Source: Nissolia schottii
Taxonomy: Eukaryota; Streptophyta; Magnoliopsida; Fabales; Fabaceae
Direction of reading: 5' to 3'
Assembly: GCA_003254905.1 (NCBI GenBank)
Contig: QANU01009643.1
Location: 1-64,000 of the forward strand
Length of the DNA: 64,000 bases
The position numbers and the translations under genes were made by a program. Below, piece by piece: positions 25,323 to 37,362 of the stretch. The notes below the pieces were generated by a model, which did no database searches, was not told the DNA's origin, and worked only from the letters and a program-made list of their open reading frames with translations. Positions within the stretch are counted from its first letter, which is position 1. Every line of letters starts with the position of its first letter.

Positions 25323-26647
25323 GAGCAATCAAAGGTAAGGTTAGTGAAGCGAATCTCAAATGGCTACACAAAGCTTGATTGGGGAAGTGTTGCAGGTACT
25401 CAATCCTGGAAAAATCGGAGAAAGGCTACTCGAAGCAGGGATACAAATACAACATGTTAGCCTTATTGATGCTTACAAGATCCTAATCATTTTCCCTACC
25501 AAAGAGTATTGCGAGAGGGCCATTAATGGTCGCAAGAACGAGTTACTGAAAATGGTAGCAGAAATATGAGAATGGTCCGAAAGGGAAAGCTGTAATTGGC
25601 GATCCTGGATCGAATTAAAGGGATCCCGCTGTAGGGTTGGTTAGAGAAAAACATCACTAGAATGGGTGACTGCTGGGGGAGGGTGGTGAGATGTAGTGCA
25701 GATTATAGTGATTTCCAAAGCACCTTTGTCCAAGTCAACACCGACATCATGGAAGCAATCAATGAAACGATCCTTCTTAACCTCAATAGAAAACTATTCC
25801 ATGTCCACACTAGTAAAAATAGAGACCTGGAAGATGGAATGCTTCCACGACTAAGGGAGGTTGAGTAGGCGGATGAGGGTGGCTCACCATCAAAGGAGAT
25901 ACAGACAAAACATGATGTCACTAACAATGACGACAAAGAGGTAGTGGGAGACACCACTTACTATGTACAGCACCGAGACCATGTCTACAACGAGCATAGC
26001 CCCGTACCTTGTACATGAACAGAGGGGGATAATGGGAGCAAGTGTAGCATAGCAGTGACTAACTAACAATCAACACATACAACAAGGGGGTTGAATATTA
26101 CCAAGAAAGAAGTATTGGGCCAATGGAAGAAGAATGGGCCATTGTTGTATGATAGCCCAATCAACTTGGAGGAGCATATGATAAAAGGAATGCTAGAGAG
26201 AACAACACTGGACCCTGGGCCCAACACACATGGTGTTCTCGATGCATACAACTAGGGCCCAGCTATAATAAATTAATGAAGTGGAGGTTATGACCCGAGC
26301 CCACCACGAGTATCAACCTAGTATAGAAGCCGCTTCCTTACCTAGGGATTCCACATATGAAAAAATCGTGGTACCGGAGACCCAACTCGAGCTAGTGGTG
26401 GATCTCAACATGGGGGCTCGGGAGACAACGGACAATACCGCAACAGAGACTCCACCAGGAGGATGCGACCTTGGATTGGCACGAGCACGAGAAGCTTGAG
26501 AGCTTGGAAAATCCTTGGAATGACAACAGCGGAGGAAGAAAAGGTCATAAACACATTGGTTGTGGGAATCCCTTCTATTAGGGAACCTCGAATCAAGAGG
26601 AAAAGGAGGAGGTCGCAGAAGAGGAACTCAAACTGTCTTAACTGGTT

Positions 26648-28490
26648 TTTTTTTTTGGAACATTAGAGGTATTAGGGGTAAGGAGAACGACCTTTCCATT
26701 AAAAGAATTGTTAACTCTCATAAGTGTTCCTTACTGGGGCTGGTAGAAACCAAGCACACCACAATCTCCTATTAAAGTAGGGAACTGGTTCCTAAAACAC
26801 CCACGAACCATCAAGAATGAAATCTTGCATTTCTACAAGAACCTCTATAAACAACCTCCACTTCCCACCACACACATGCCTCTGCATAGCTTACCTGCCA
26901 TCGGCCCACAATAAGCAGCCAGCCTTGAAAGAATGTCATCCTTATTTGAGATTAAGGAAGCGATACAATCATGTGACTCATCCAAAGCCCCTAACCATGA
27001 CGATCTCAACATAAACTTCATCAAACAACTCTGGGAAGATCTTGAGGTAGATCTGGATCCTTCCCCAAGAAAATCAACACAACATGGGTCACCTTAGCTC
27101 CGAAAGTTGATGGAGTTATGGAGATTAAGAACTTCCGCCCTATTAGCATGATAGGGTGCATATACAAAATCATTGCAAAGCTGCTATAAACTAGACTGTG
27201 GAAAGTCATGCCAAGCCTAAGCGGTGAAATACAATTAGCTTTTATTTCGGGTAAAAACATCCTGAATAGGGCATTAATAGCGAACGAGGCAATATGGTGG
27301 CTTCGCAAGGCCAAGCAGAAGAAATTTTTTCTTAAGCTGGATTTTTAGAAGGTGTTTGACACGGTGCAATGGAGTTTCCTGGATGAAATGATGGAAAAGA
27401 TGGGTTTTGGCTCTCGTTGGAGGCAAATCACCATGCACTGCATCACGATGGCTACTTCATCCACATTGATCAATGGCTCTCCCTCAGCCCCTTTCAACCT
27501 CTAACGAGGTCTGGGGTAGGGAGACCCACTATCCCCTTTTCCTCTTCCTTCTGATGGCAGAGTCCTTTAATAGATTGGTGAGGATCGCTAATGATTGCGG
27601 TAAAATAGCAGGCATTATGGTTAACAAAGACAGAATTGAACTCACTCATCTATAATTTGTGGATGACAAACAGATATTTACCTCGACAAGCATAACCTAT
27701 TTGAGGAATTACAAAGCACCTGCTGGCCTACTTCTCGATCATGTCAAGGCTAACTATAAAGTTCAGCAAATCATTTATCATAGCAATTGGTTACAAAGAG
27801 GAATGGGTGGCAGAAGCGACAGATATCTTTCAATGTTTAGCTGCCCACCTCCCTATCACCTATTTAAGAATCCCTCTTGGAGCAAACCCAACAATAGCAG
27901 AGACCTGAAAGCCAGTGATAAAGAAGGTGGAAAGACAGTTATCCCTGTGGAAGGCTAGGCTTCTCTCAAGATCAGGTAGGCTGACTCTTATCAAGGAAGT
28001 TTTGAACAGTTTCCCCTTGTATTACCTGAGCATCTTCAAAATACCCAAGTTTGTGGCGGCAAAAACCATTAGTGTCCAAAGAAGGTTACTCTGGTTCTCG
28101 AACACATCAAGGAAAAGAATCTCGCTGATATTAAGGGAGATCATTCAAAGGCCCAAAGACATGGGGGGCCTTGGCGTGAGAGATATCATTGTCCAAAATG
28201 CGACCCTATTATTCAAATGGTGGTGGCGCTTCTCAAATAGATCAACTCCGCTCTGCAAGAAGATTGTTAGCTCTAATCATGGTATATCACCTTCTGAACC
28301 CTATAGAATGCTACAACCTAGTGGACTTCCTAGTCTATGGAGGAAATTGTCAAACTTGGGTAACTTGAGAGAGGAAATCAGTAACATAGCATACTTCGGT
28401 CTGAAAAAGAAGGTGTGGGATGGCTCCCTAACTTTGTTCTGGAAGGACACGTGGGTAGGGGACCACTCACTTAATGGATCATTTTCCTAG
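26648..28490 (+). pseudogene. LINE ORF2 remnant: endonuclease start and reverse transcriptase
   Basis: WNIRGIRGKENDL and LLGLVETKH (26648-26760) are the opening of an apurinic-type endonuclease; the catalytic remainder is absent. RT blocks follow: NFRPISMIGCIYKIIAKLL near 27131-27187, LKLDF followed by a stop, then KVFDTVQWSFLDEM near 27349-27390, and the FVDD active-site box near 27656-27667, preceded by a stop. Later parts (27915-28490) are open for 191 codons and contain LSLWKARLLSRSGRLTLIKE, typical of the region after the RT fingers and palm. Several frameshifts break the frame. Confidence 0.8.
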
Positions 28491-28659
28491 GCTCTTCTCT
28501 GTATCTATCCAACAACATAACAAAATCTCAAAAATGGGAGATTGGATCCATAATAGATAGAATTGGAGGTTGGCCTAGAGAATAAGATTATTCGCATAGG
28601 AAAGGAAACTTTTAGCCGAGCTGCTTCTAGCTATTAACCAACACATTCTCATAGAGGGA

Positions 28660-29046
28660 GTGAGTGGTGAGCGTGTGTGGACCTACAATTCCTCTGGCAT
28701 TTTTTCGGTCTCATATTTTTACTTGCAGGTTTTCAAGGCGCTTGTTAGAGACTCTATTGAGTGGATAACGGGGTTTAAGGCTTGGAAAGGCCTCGCTCCT
28801 CCAAAGGCGGAGTTGCTGATATGGTTCATACTCCTAAATCGCCTTAACACAAAGCCCCACCTTCGAAGGCTTAATTGCTTGCCAGGAAATGACATATCAT
28901 GCACCTTCTATGCACAGGATGAGGAATCATTGGAGCACCTTTTCTTCTGCTGCCCAGTATGCGCAGCACTATGGTCCTCTTGTGCTAAATGGTGGAACAT
29001 ATCATGGTGTCTTCCAAAGGACTCGACTCAGTTCTACGATGCGTAG
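28660..29046 (+). pseudogene. LINE C-terminal zinc-binding (zf-RVT) segment
   Basis: 128 open codons contain the run WKGLAPPKAELLIWFILLNR and later DEESLEHLFFCCPVCAALW. This is the Cys/His-bearing segment that follows RT in plant LINE ORF2 proteins. A further fragment, 29101-29292, contains the WTIWWIRNTMIFNN-type tail. Both are separated from the RT by stops. Confidence 0.8.
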
Positions 29047-29831
29047 CTTGGTGTACCATTCAAAAATTTTGATAGGAAGTTATGGTTAACCCTTTTATAT
29101 GTGGTTGGGTGGACAATCTGGTGGATAAGGAATACAATGATCTTCAACAACTATAAACCAAACTGGGAAGCTGAAACTAACTCGGTCCTCTTTCGGCTAG
29201 GCCTTTGGACCAAGGCATGGAGTGTCAATATTCCCTATGATCCGGAGTCATTCCTCACAAACTTACTCCAAGTGAGGGCTTGGAATGAATAGAGTAATAT
29301 GCTGTTGTGGTCGAAGTATTTGGGAGAACCTACATTGATCTTTTTCTACTTCAGGCCCTTCTTGCCACATGTTCTCCCTTCAGGGCTAGATCCTTGTTCT
29401 ACCTCGGACATCTTCTGGAATTATTTTTCCCAGATTGTTAAAAAAGGGATTTGAGCATTCACGATCCTATTACAATTTGACATGAACAAGAAGATGATTG
29501 TGAGCATTTTGTAGAATTGGAGTATTATTACCTATGCCTAAGTCAAGTGCCTATGACAATTGTTGATTGGGTGCATGTATGGCAACATAAGTTGAAGATG
29601 GAATTTGGTGAAACCTACTTTGCAGAACTAGTTGAATGTTTCATGAGAGAGGGATTAATCTAAGAAGTTGAAGAACTTTACAGGTGGTGGTCCTTCACCT
29701 ATTGGTGTGATGCATTTTGTTCTTTAGCGTCATATGTATTTTTTCTAGCTTATTCAATAACTTGTAAGAATATTGTTCCTTTTTTTCTCACCACTTATTT
29801 GTGGGTTGAGTATTAATCTATCGAGAAAAAA

Positions 29832-29848
29832 AACACATCATATTTACA
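29832..29848 (+). repeat. LINE target-site duplication, right copy (17 bp)
   Basis: Identical to 24766-24782. It directly follows the A-run of the LINE. Confidence 0.9.
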
Positions 29849-30444
29849 ATTGTCAAACTCTAGAGTTTAAATAAACTCATTAAGTTTCATCAAAAGTAAA
29901 TCAAAACTTGACTTGTAGATTTGTAAGATTTTACAAATTAAAAAAATATATTATATAAGTAATATAATTTTTTTATGAGATATAAACAATATAATTAATA
30001 ACTAAATATGATTAAATATCATATTTATAACTAATATTAGATGATATTAATTTTATAGTAAACAACAAAAGAAATATCATAAATTATATCTTGATTCATG
30101 ACTTAATTCATGTTATGTCATACTTTATTCTAGACGTGTATTATTTTATAATTCGATAAAACATAACTTAATTATGATAAATATGTAAAATTAGCTTAAT
30201 AAAATCAAATATTGTTTTACATAAACAAGCGAACTAAATATCCAACAAAAATTAAATATGTAAATTTTAATGGCAAAATCAAGTGTAAGTTTAAAATCAT
30301 AAACTCGCTATTCGATTTTTTATAAATCATAAATTCATATGTGCTTAAGAAGGAAAAGAATTTACATAAGATTTAACTCATTTTTGTGTAATGAAATTAT
30401 AAACTCATAAAAATTTAAAAGTTAACTTAAGAGTTTAATAATCC
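29849..30444 (+). mobile_element. Family A AT-rich repeat, copy 2 (upstream of P450-1)
   Basis: An uninterrupted copy of the repeat split at 10517-14703. The left end TTGTCAAACTCTAGAGTTTAA and the right end TTAAGAGTTTAATAATCC are imperfect inverted repeats. It ends about 345 bp upstream of the P450-1 start codon. It has no coding capacity. Confidence 0.65.
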
Positions 30445-30724
30445 TACAAATACATAGCTCAATTAAAACTCAAATAAGTTATTGCATTGTAACTTCGATA
30501 AAAACTAGGGAGATCCACCTTTATTACAAGCGTGGTGGAATAAGAGGGGTAAATTATAATTGTTTTCATTTAACTTCTTGGTCTTATATGTCTGCACAGT
30601 TCTCCAATGACGTGGATCATTCAACGCCGGCGTTTAGAAGCAGTCGATGACTACTGTAAGGTTGAAATGCGACCTAAGTTATTCAAACCCCCACCTTTGA
30701 CTATCTAGAGAGTTGTTGTATGCA

Positions 30725-30729
30725 TATAA
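30725..30729 (+). promoter_or_regulatory. Possible TATA box of P450-1
   Basis: TATAA in the context GCATATAAGAG, 61 bp upstream of the ATG. A (TC)n(AC)n tract lies between them and would be in the 5' UTR. Position and context fit a plant core promoter. There is no transcript evidence. Confidence 0.4.
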
Positions 30730-30789
30730 GAGCTCTTAGCACCGCACATATCTCTCTCTCTCACACACACACACACACAGCGCCACACA

Positions 30790-32499
30790 ATGCTACCCAT
30801 GATGATCATCTTCCCGATTATCTTCTCCATTTTGTTTATGCTAATAATCAAATGGCATTCAAATTCCACAGGCAGAAGCAAAAGCAAAAGCAAAAGCAGC
30901 TCACCCCCTTCTCCTCCCAAACTCCCCATAATAGGAAATCTCCACCAGCTTGGGTCGCACCCTCATCGCACACTCCATGCATTAGCCGAACAATATGGCC
31001 CCTTGATGCTCCTCCATCTGGGGAGCGTGCCAGCTCTTGTGATCTCATCTGCCGGCGCTGCCCGCGAGATCATGAAAACACATGATCGTGTCTTTGCAAG
31101 CAGGCCCCGAAGCAAAATGTTTGACATTCTTTTCTATGATTCCAAAGATGTGGCGACAGCGCCGTACGGCGAGTACTGGAGGCAGGCAAGGAGCATCAGT
31201 GTCCTGCATCTCCTTAATGTGAAAAAGGTTCGGTTGTTTCGTTCGGTGAGAGAGGAGGAAACCGCCGTCATGATGGAAAAAATCAACCGCTCTATTTCCT
31301 CCTCCTTACCGGTGAATTTAAGTGAATTAGTCTCCTCATTTACCCACGACATAATTTGTAGGGTTTCCATAGGAAAGAAATACGGCGGAGAGAGTGGGAG
31401 GGAATTCACAGAATTGTTGATGGAGTTCAGGGATCTGCTCGGTACTTTTGTTGTGGGGAACTACGTGCCTTGGCTTGACTGGGTGACACGTGTCTCTGGA
31501 GCGTTTGCTAGAGCAAATAGAGTGGCCGCTCGGTTCGATGAAATTTTGGACCAAGTAGTTGAGGAGCATATAAATAGGAGCAATACAGCAGGGCATGCTG
31601 GTTCAGACGCTGAAGGAGGCCATAATGATTTTGTGGACGTTTTGCTTTGGATCCAAAGGACAAATGCAATCGGTTCTTCCGTCGACAAAACTGTCATAAA
31701 GGCTATAATCTTGGTAAATTACTTTCTTCAATTTCAAAATAATTAATCTCCCTTCTAAAAAACATACATTGTTTCAAATTATTTATGGTTTTTATATTAG
31801 TTTATTACATACACTCTTGTTTATCTTTTCTTTTTATCATCTTATGTGTTAATTAGTTAGTCTATCATAATTCTTACATATTTGCATTTGTGGCAGGACA
31901 TGTTTTCTGGAGGTACGGACACTACATCAACGGTCCTAGAGTGGGCAATGACAGAGCTCTTGAGGCATCCAGCTGTGATGAAGAAAGTGCAAGACGAAGG
32001 GAGGAATGTGGCTGGTGACAGAAAACACATAACTGAAGAGGATTTGGTTCATATGCACTACTTGAAAGCTGTGATTAAAGAAGCTATGCGCTTACATCCC
32101 CCAGTGCCTCTACTACTCCCACGACAAAGCATGGAAGATGTCAAACTAAATGATTACCATATTGCATCTGGCACACAAGTGATCGTGAATGCTTGGGCAA
32201 TTTCAAGGGATCCAGTATATTGGGACCAACCCGAAGAGTTCAAACCAGAGAGGTTCATGAATAGCCCAATAGATGTGATAGGGAATGATTTCCAATTGAT
32301 CCCATTTGGAGCAGGGAGGAGGGGTTGCCCAGGAAAAATGTTTGCCGGGGCAGTCAATGAACTTGTGTTGGCTAACCTCATTCACCAGTTTGATTGGGCA
32401 TTACCAACAGGCGAGGAGACCTTGGACATGTCCGAAATAGTTGGCTTAACCATGCGTAGAAAGAATCCTCTTCTAGCAATTGCAGCCCCAAGGATGTAA
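30790..32499 (+). CDS. Cytochrome P450, CYP71 family (copy 1)
   Basis: Haem-thiolate monooxygenase expected to sit in the ER membrane through its N-terminus and hydroxylate a small specialised metabolite with electrons from P450 reductase. Exon 1 is 30790-31713 and exon 2 is 31897-32499; a GT..AG intron of 183 bp falls right after the conserved KAIIL. The joined protein is 508 residues, normal for the family. Visible features are a hydrophobic anchor (residues 1-20), a basic/Ser/Pro linker to [17 protein letters not shown], the I-helix oxygen-binding GGTDTT (313-318), the K-helix EAMR (370-373), PERF (425-428) and the haem loop [10 protein letters not shown] with Cys452. The CYP71A-like assignment rests on overall resemblance. 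The substrate cannot be read from sequence. Confidence 0.93.
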
Positions 32500-32569
32500 A
32501 CAAGGAAACCAAAAATAATACAAATAAGTTGCTGTAATGGACTGATGATTAATAGTCATGATATTAATT

Positions 32570-33280
32570 TTAAGATCATAGGTTGCTTAAAAATAAGGTC
32601 TAAATAGTCTTTATAAGTCTAATATTATCCTCTCCCTTTGAGCTAATTTTTGGGGTTGAATTAGGTTACTTAATTTTATAATATGATATGTGTTTCACTT
32701 GATTTTTTTGGAAATTATATAAATATATACTGTAAGTAAATTATAGAAGTAAAAGAGAAAGAAGAATTAAAGAGATTGAGTGAGAAAAGAAATACAAGAG
32801 ATTGAGAATTTACATATGGGGAAGAAGAAGAAGCGGGAATCGTGGTTTTGGTCGAACGTATTCACATACATGTATGTCATTGACTTAAATCAAGATCAAA
32901 CTTTACTTCTTTGCGACATGCCACTATTATGAGTCATTTTTTATGTGAATTTTCTTTGGATCGCCTATCACAATTTATTGTCGATCGTCAGATGACCATT
33001 ATTAGGTCACGTATCACAAATTGCGACCAAGGGACCATTTTTTTTTCTTAGCAAACTTTTTGATATAACAATATGGTATTAGAATTCTAATATGATATAT
33101 GGTAGCAGAGCCTATCATGAGGAAAGGACTAGCTGTGTTGTCTAGTGGTCCTGATCACAAGGGAGAAGTCCCATATTGTTTAAAGATAATGTTTAGATAG
33201 CTTTTATAAATTTAAGACAATCCTCTCCTTTAAATAAGTATTTTGGGATTGAGTTAATGCACTTAATTTTTTTTAGTAAT
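32570..33280 (+). mobile_element. TRIM-like retroelement relic with two short terminal repeats
   Basis: Two related segments (about 32578-32690 and 33160-33275) each carry TTTATAAGTCTAA or TTTATAAATTTAA, then ATCCTCTCC, then TTTGGGGTTGAATTAG or TTTTGGGATTGAGTTA, then the TACTTAATTTT-type end. Between them TATGGTAGCAGAGCC (about 33098-33112) resembles the methionyl-tRNA primer site of plant retroelements. The sequence type is common in miniature terminal-repeat retrotransposons. Ends and target duplication are not resolved. Confidence 0.45.
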
Positions 33281-36150
33281 TATGTTTAATTGATTGGTTT
33301 TTAATAACATGAGTGTAATGTTTGCTCCCGACCTGAATTTTGATTTGAAAAAAGTTCTGTTCTGTGCCTTTAACTTGTCATCATTTTCTTGTGTTTGACA
33401 TACAATTTGGGGTTCTATGGTGACTAGATCTAACATGATTGCAGGCATAGGACACTTTTAATATGGCAACCGTTCCTTGATCTATTATGCCCTGTTCACG
33501 GCTTTTACAATATTAATTGGGGCAAAGGCTTTGACTCATCTTATAACTATGGTGTGTGATGCATGGGGTAGACTATGGTAGAACATTTGTATTTAGATAC
33601 ACTTTTAAAATGTAACTAAACAAATTTTAAAAATATGATTAATTGCATTGTCAATTTTACCCCTTTTCCCACACCTCTCCCCTTTCTTATGTCAGAAACA
33701 GGTGAAATCAACACTACTAATAAATCCTCTTTACCTTAGTAAATTGTAGAAAATTTTGAAGAATCAAAAGAAAACTTAGATTTATACATCACAAATTGAA
33801 AGAATATGAAAACATTTGAGTTCCAACTTGCTTTATGAAAAATCAACTTCAAATCCGAAGCCTAAATCAAAGAGCTTCTAAGGCATGACCATTCACAACA
33901 CCAAAAGTGGGGAATTGCTTTATTGGCGGTGGTTAGGTGGAACTGCTACTGGTTTACATTTAGCGACGATTTCTTGGAAGTGCCGCTGTTTATAAGTGTT
34001 ATGGTGGTTGTTCCCTGTGAACCGATGCGTATTAACCCAATTTGCAACGATTGGGGAACGTAACTGCGGCAGATGTGAAATTAAAAAAATAAAAAAAGAT
34101 AAAAGAAAAAGGAAAAAAAAGAAATACAATGGAGGAGCTGCTTAGTACTTACTCAATTTCATGTCTAGTCTCGACTTAACTTAACTCATCCACATGTTTG
34201 TTAGGATATTTAAGTTAGATTTTAATTTGTTATTAAGTTTTTGATATTTTGTGTTGGTAATGACTTATAACCTACATTTTGCTTCGATGTTACTCGCAAT
34301 TGTGATTTTGATAATTGGTTTATTGACCTTGGGACAACTAGCTTGTTAAGTTTATTAATCTTACGATTGAATTATCTTGTAGGATTCAATAAGTAATAAT
34401 AGAGTTTCTTTATAGGAAGAGAAATGAAGTAACAGAAATAAAATTAAATTTATAAGCTAAAGATTAAAGAGTTTGAAATATAACAAATGGGAAATCAAAT
34501 AAATATGAGATAATTTGGTAATATTAGCTCTAGGTACAAAAAAAGTTGAAACTTAAAAGTAGTGGCGTTTCAAAACCGCAACAAATAAAATATTTAAAAA
34601 TTAAATATAGTGGTGGTGTCCAATCGTCACTAATAAAGTATAATTTAAATATAATGGCTGCTAGGAACCGCCGCAATATCTTTTGCTGTACTCAGCATTA
34701 TTTTAATTTTATGTAACTTACTTTTAACTTATGTATTTTTATTATATGCAATTTTATATAAATGTGTAACTCTTGTTTTTGTTTGAAACGTAAATCTTAT
34801 ATCACCTACATGACAACCATAGACTACATGCAATGACTTAACATCTAGCCCTATCAAGAACAAAAGGTTCTAATCTAATAAATATCCTTGCGATTGTTCA
34901 AATCTTAAAGTTGAGAATTTAAAACACAGGTTGTGAATCCCATGTGCTGCTATATGAGTGAAAATGACCACTATAGGATTGAAAATGGTGGATCCCTCAT
35001 CCTTTTCATTTTCTTTCTTTCCATTTTCTCTTGAACCAAGAAATAAGAGTGAAAATTACTCATTTATATGGTAATTTTCTCTTCCAATTTTCTTTCTTTG
35101 TCCAAGCAAATGGTAATTATCACAGTGATTTGAGTGTGTGCTTGTGAAAAAATGGACTCTCAAGGAAGATTCGGCTTCCCACAAGTGATGACAATCCTTT
35201 CTTGGCGCCAAGGCTGAAGAGGGCATGGAGCCTTCCTGCCACCACCACAGAAGCCCCATCATTGCCGCCACTAAAGCCACATGCCCTTCCTTGCCTTAGA
35301 TTCCAATGGAGTCCTTCTCTTTGTCAACTGCTGAGTAATTTGATTGATTTGGATGACTGTTGCAAATTTAGGGTTTTCTATTGATTATAATCTAGAGGTG
35401 CCGATTTTGGGGCTTAATTATAGGAGTATTCGATTTTATGAATTGTGGTTTTGATTTTGTTTCCTATTTTTGTTTAGTTGCCTCTTTGGCTCCTAATACA
35501 ATTTTTGGAAGAAAAAAAAACATCTCTCTAAGTCCCAGTGAAAATCATCCCCAACAATTCTCAATTCATCACCAAAAACCAAACTTGGATAATCTTAAAT
35601 CACTATCTACTCAAATCTGGCCACAAACTCCCAAATCTGAACTGAAAAACAACATGAATGTCACAAAACCTCACCCAAAGACCCAAGAAAAATAGAAAAG
35701 CAAGATTTCAAGAGAGATTTATGGGTTTGAGATTTGTAGATGCAATGTTGTTATATTGTTATTGTTAATTAATTAACTAATCAATTGAGATAAAGGAAAA
35801 ACTAATTAGAGTCGCAAGTAAACAATACATAAGGCGGATGTACTGACATGATGGTGAGGAGATTGGATCTAAGTGTGATAGTTTAAGTGGCAGAAAAGAT
35901 AATGAACTGGTTTACAAAATCAAGAATACAAATTGTTTTTTGCAATTTTTAAAAACCTATGCCTGACTTGTGCGGTAGTATGACAAGTAATTTTGACTCT
36001 TATTTTAACTCGATTTTTGGGGTACCATGCAATGGTTCCAAAGATGAGGGGTGCCATGGTATCCTTGGCCCAAATAAAAGGTGGGAATAAATGATTTTGG
36101 TTAGGGACTTTATTTGCAAATAAAAGGTAAAAGGGGGTTTTAATGTAAAA
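33281..36150. other. Intergenic between the P450 genes, no gene seen
   Basis: AT-rich sequence. Around 34558-34690 there are three spaced hairpin motifs of the GTGGCG..CCGCAAC type, separated by AAATAAA-rich linkers. They are reminiscent of CACTA-type subterminal repeats (see findings). Short open frames lack domains. Confidence 0.4.
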
Positions 36151-36164
36151 TTGTGAAAATTACT

Positions 36165-36430
36165 TGAGGGCAAATTCGCCAAACCAATTGGCAAATTTGT
36201 GTTAAATTTTCCAAACCGGTTGGCGAATATGGTGGTGATGTGCCTTCTAGGTTGACGATTTCCACTGTGATTGGCCTAGCCCATTGGTGAAATTGGCCCT
36301 GATTCGCCCAGCAGATTGGCGAATATGACATGGCTTCGCAACATGGCCACAAGTGTCATGCTGACCAAAACAAGTATATCCCTATAATATGTTTTGAAGT
36401 AAGGGCATTTTCGTAATGTGTTTTATTAAG
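36165..36430 (-). repeat. GCCAA..TTGGC hairpin repeat (family G, copy 2)
   Basis: Palindromic motifs TTCGCCAAACCAATTGGC, CCAAACCGGTTGGCGAA and GCCCAGCAGATTGGCGAA occur in succession. The flank containing CCTATAATATGT is the complement of the block seen beside copy 1 at 1560-1610. This indicates two dispersed members of one repeat family in opposite orientation. Confidence 0.5.
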
Positions 36431-36582
36431 AGGGGCAATATAGTAAAAAAAAAACTCTATAAGTGTGCTTCAATAAATAAGAGGCGTAAATTACGATTGT
36501 TTTTGGTCCATAGACCGTGTATCACTATTAGAGGTCTAGAATGAAGATTAATTCTTGGATTCTTTAAGAAAGAGATGGGCAT

Positions 36583-37140
36583 GGTTATTAAACTCTCGAG
36601 TTAACTCATAAACTCTTACGAGTTTACGATTTCACTACACAAAACGAGCTAACACTCATGTAAACTCTTTTTTGGTAAACTCGTAATAGTTTAAGTATAC
36701 TCTTGATTTTACTAGCGAGTTTACGAGTTAAATCTACTAACAAGTTTACGAGTAACCTAAAGATGTATAAATTTAGTAACTTTTTTAGATACTTAGTTGG
36801 CTTTGTGTGTGTTAGACAATATCTATTGAGTTTACTAAGCCGATTTTATGTATTTATCATAATTAAGCTATATTTTATCAAACTATAATGCAATACATGT
36901 ACAAAATAAAGTATAACATAACTAAGTATCACGCATTAAAATATATTTTATGATATTTTTTCATTTATTTTATTTTAAAGTTAGCATTATTCAATGTCAA
37001 TAATGAATACAAAATTTAATTATGTTTAATTCCTAATTATATTACTTATAACATATATATCTTTTACATATGTAAACTCTTACGAGTTTACAAGTCGAGT
37101 TTGCTGAGTCTATAAATTTATTTAAACTCTAGAGTTTGAT
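36583..37140 (-). mobile_element. Family A AT-rich repeat, copy 3 (upstream of P450-2)
   Basis: Inverted relative to copies 1 and 2: its right end TTTAAACTCTAGAGTTTGA is the complement of the left end of copy 2. It ends about 220 bp before the P450-2 start codon. Confidence 0.65.
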
Positions 37141-37362
37141 ATCATTAAAAACGAGTAGTTGATCCTCCAATTATGCGGATCAGTCAAGCACGTGCAGTCG
37201 AGGCAATAAATAAGAAGCCGGGTAGATCACGCGACCAATCCAACTCAAGGCCGCCTTTGACAATTTGGAGAGTCGTTGACTAGTTGTGTGTGTGTCTTGT
37301 ATATCTGGAGGGCTGTTGTGTATGTCTCTGTTCTCTTAGCACCCGCACCTCTCTCACACAAA

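Larger units (their letters stand above)
24783..29831 (+). mobile_element. L1-type LINE (non-LTR retrotransposon), defective
   Basis: The element is bounded by identical 17-bp duplications and ends in a short A-run (about 29825-29831). From 5' to 3' it holds an ORF1 with an RNA-recognition-like domain, DUF4283-like ORF1 remnants (25360-25868), the start of the ORF2 endonuclease (26648-26770), reverse-transcriptase remnants (about 27020-28490) and a zinc-binding RT-associated segment (28660-29046). The endonuclease is mostly missing: its first segment is followed almost directly by the sequence just before the RT, implying a large internal deletion. Many frameshifts and stops show it is not autonomous. 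Confidence 0.9.

Noticed and set aside
27473-27958. Separate small genes in the LINE region
   Set aside because: These frames are pieces or shadows of the decayed reverse transcriptase.
37276-37362. Extended N-terminus of P450-2 from an upstream in-frame ATG
   Set aside because: The paralogue has no such extension and the membrane anchor begins at the downstream ATG, so the extra 29 codons are probably 5' UTR.
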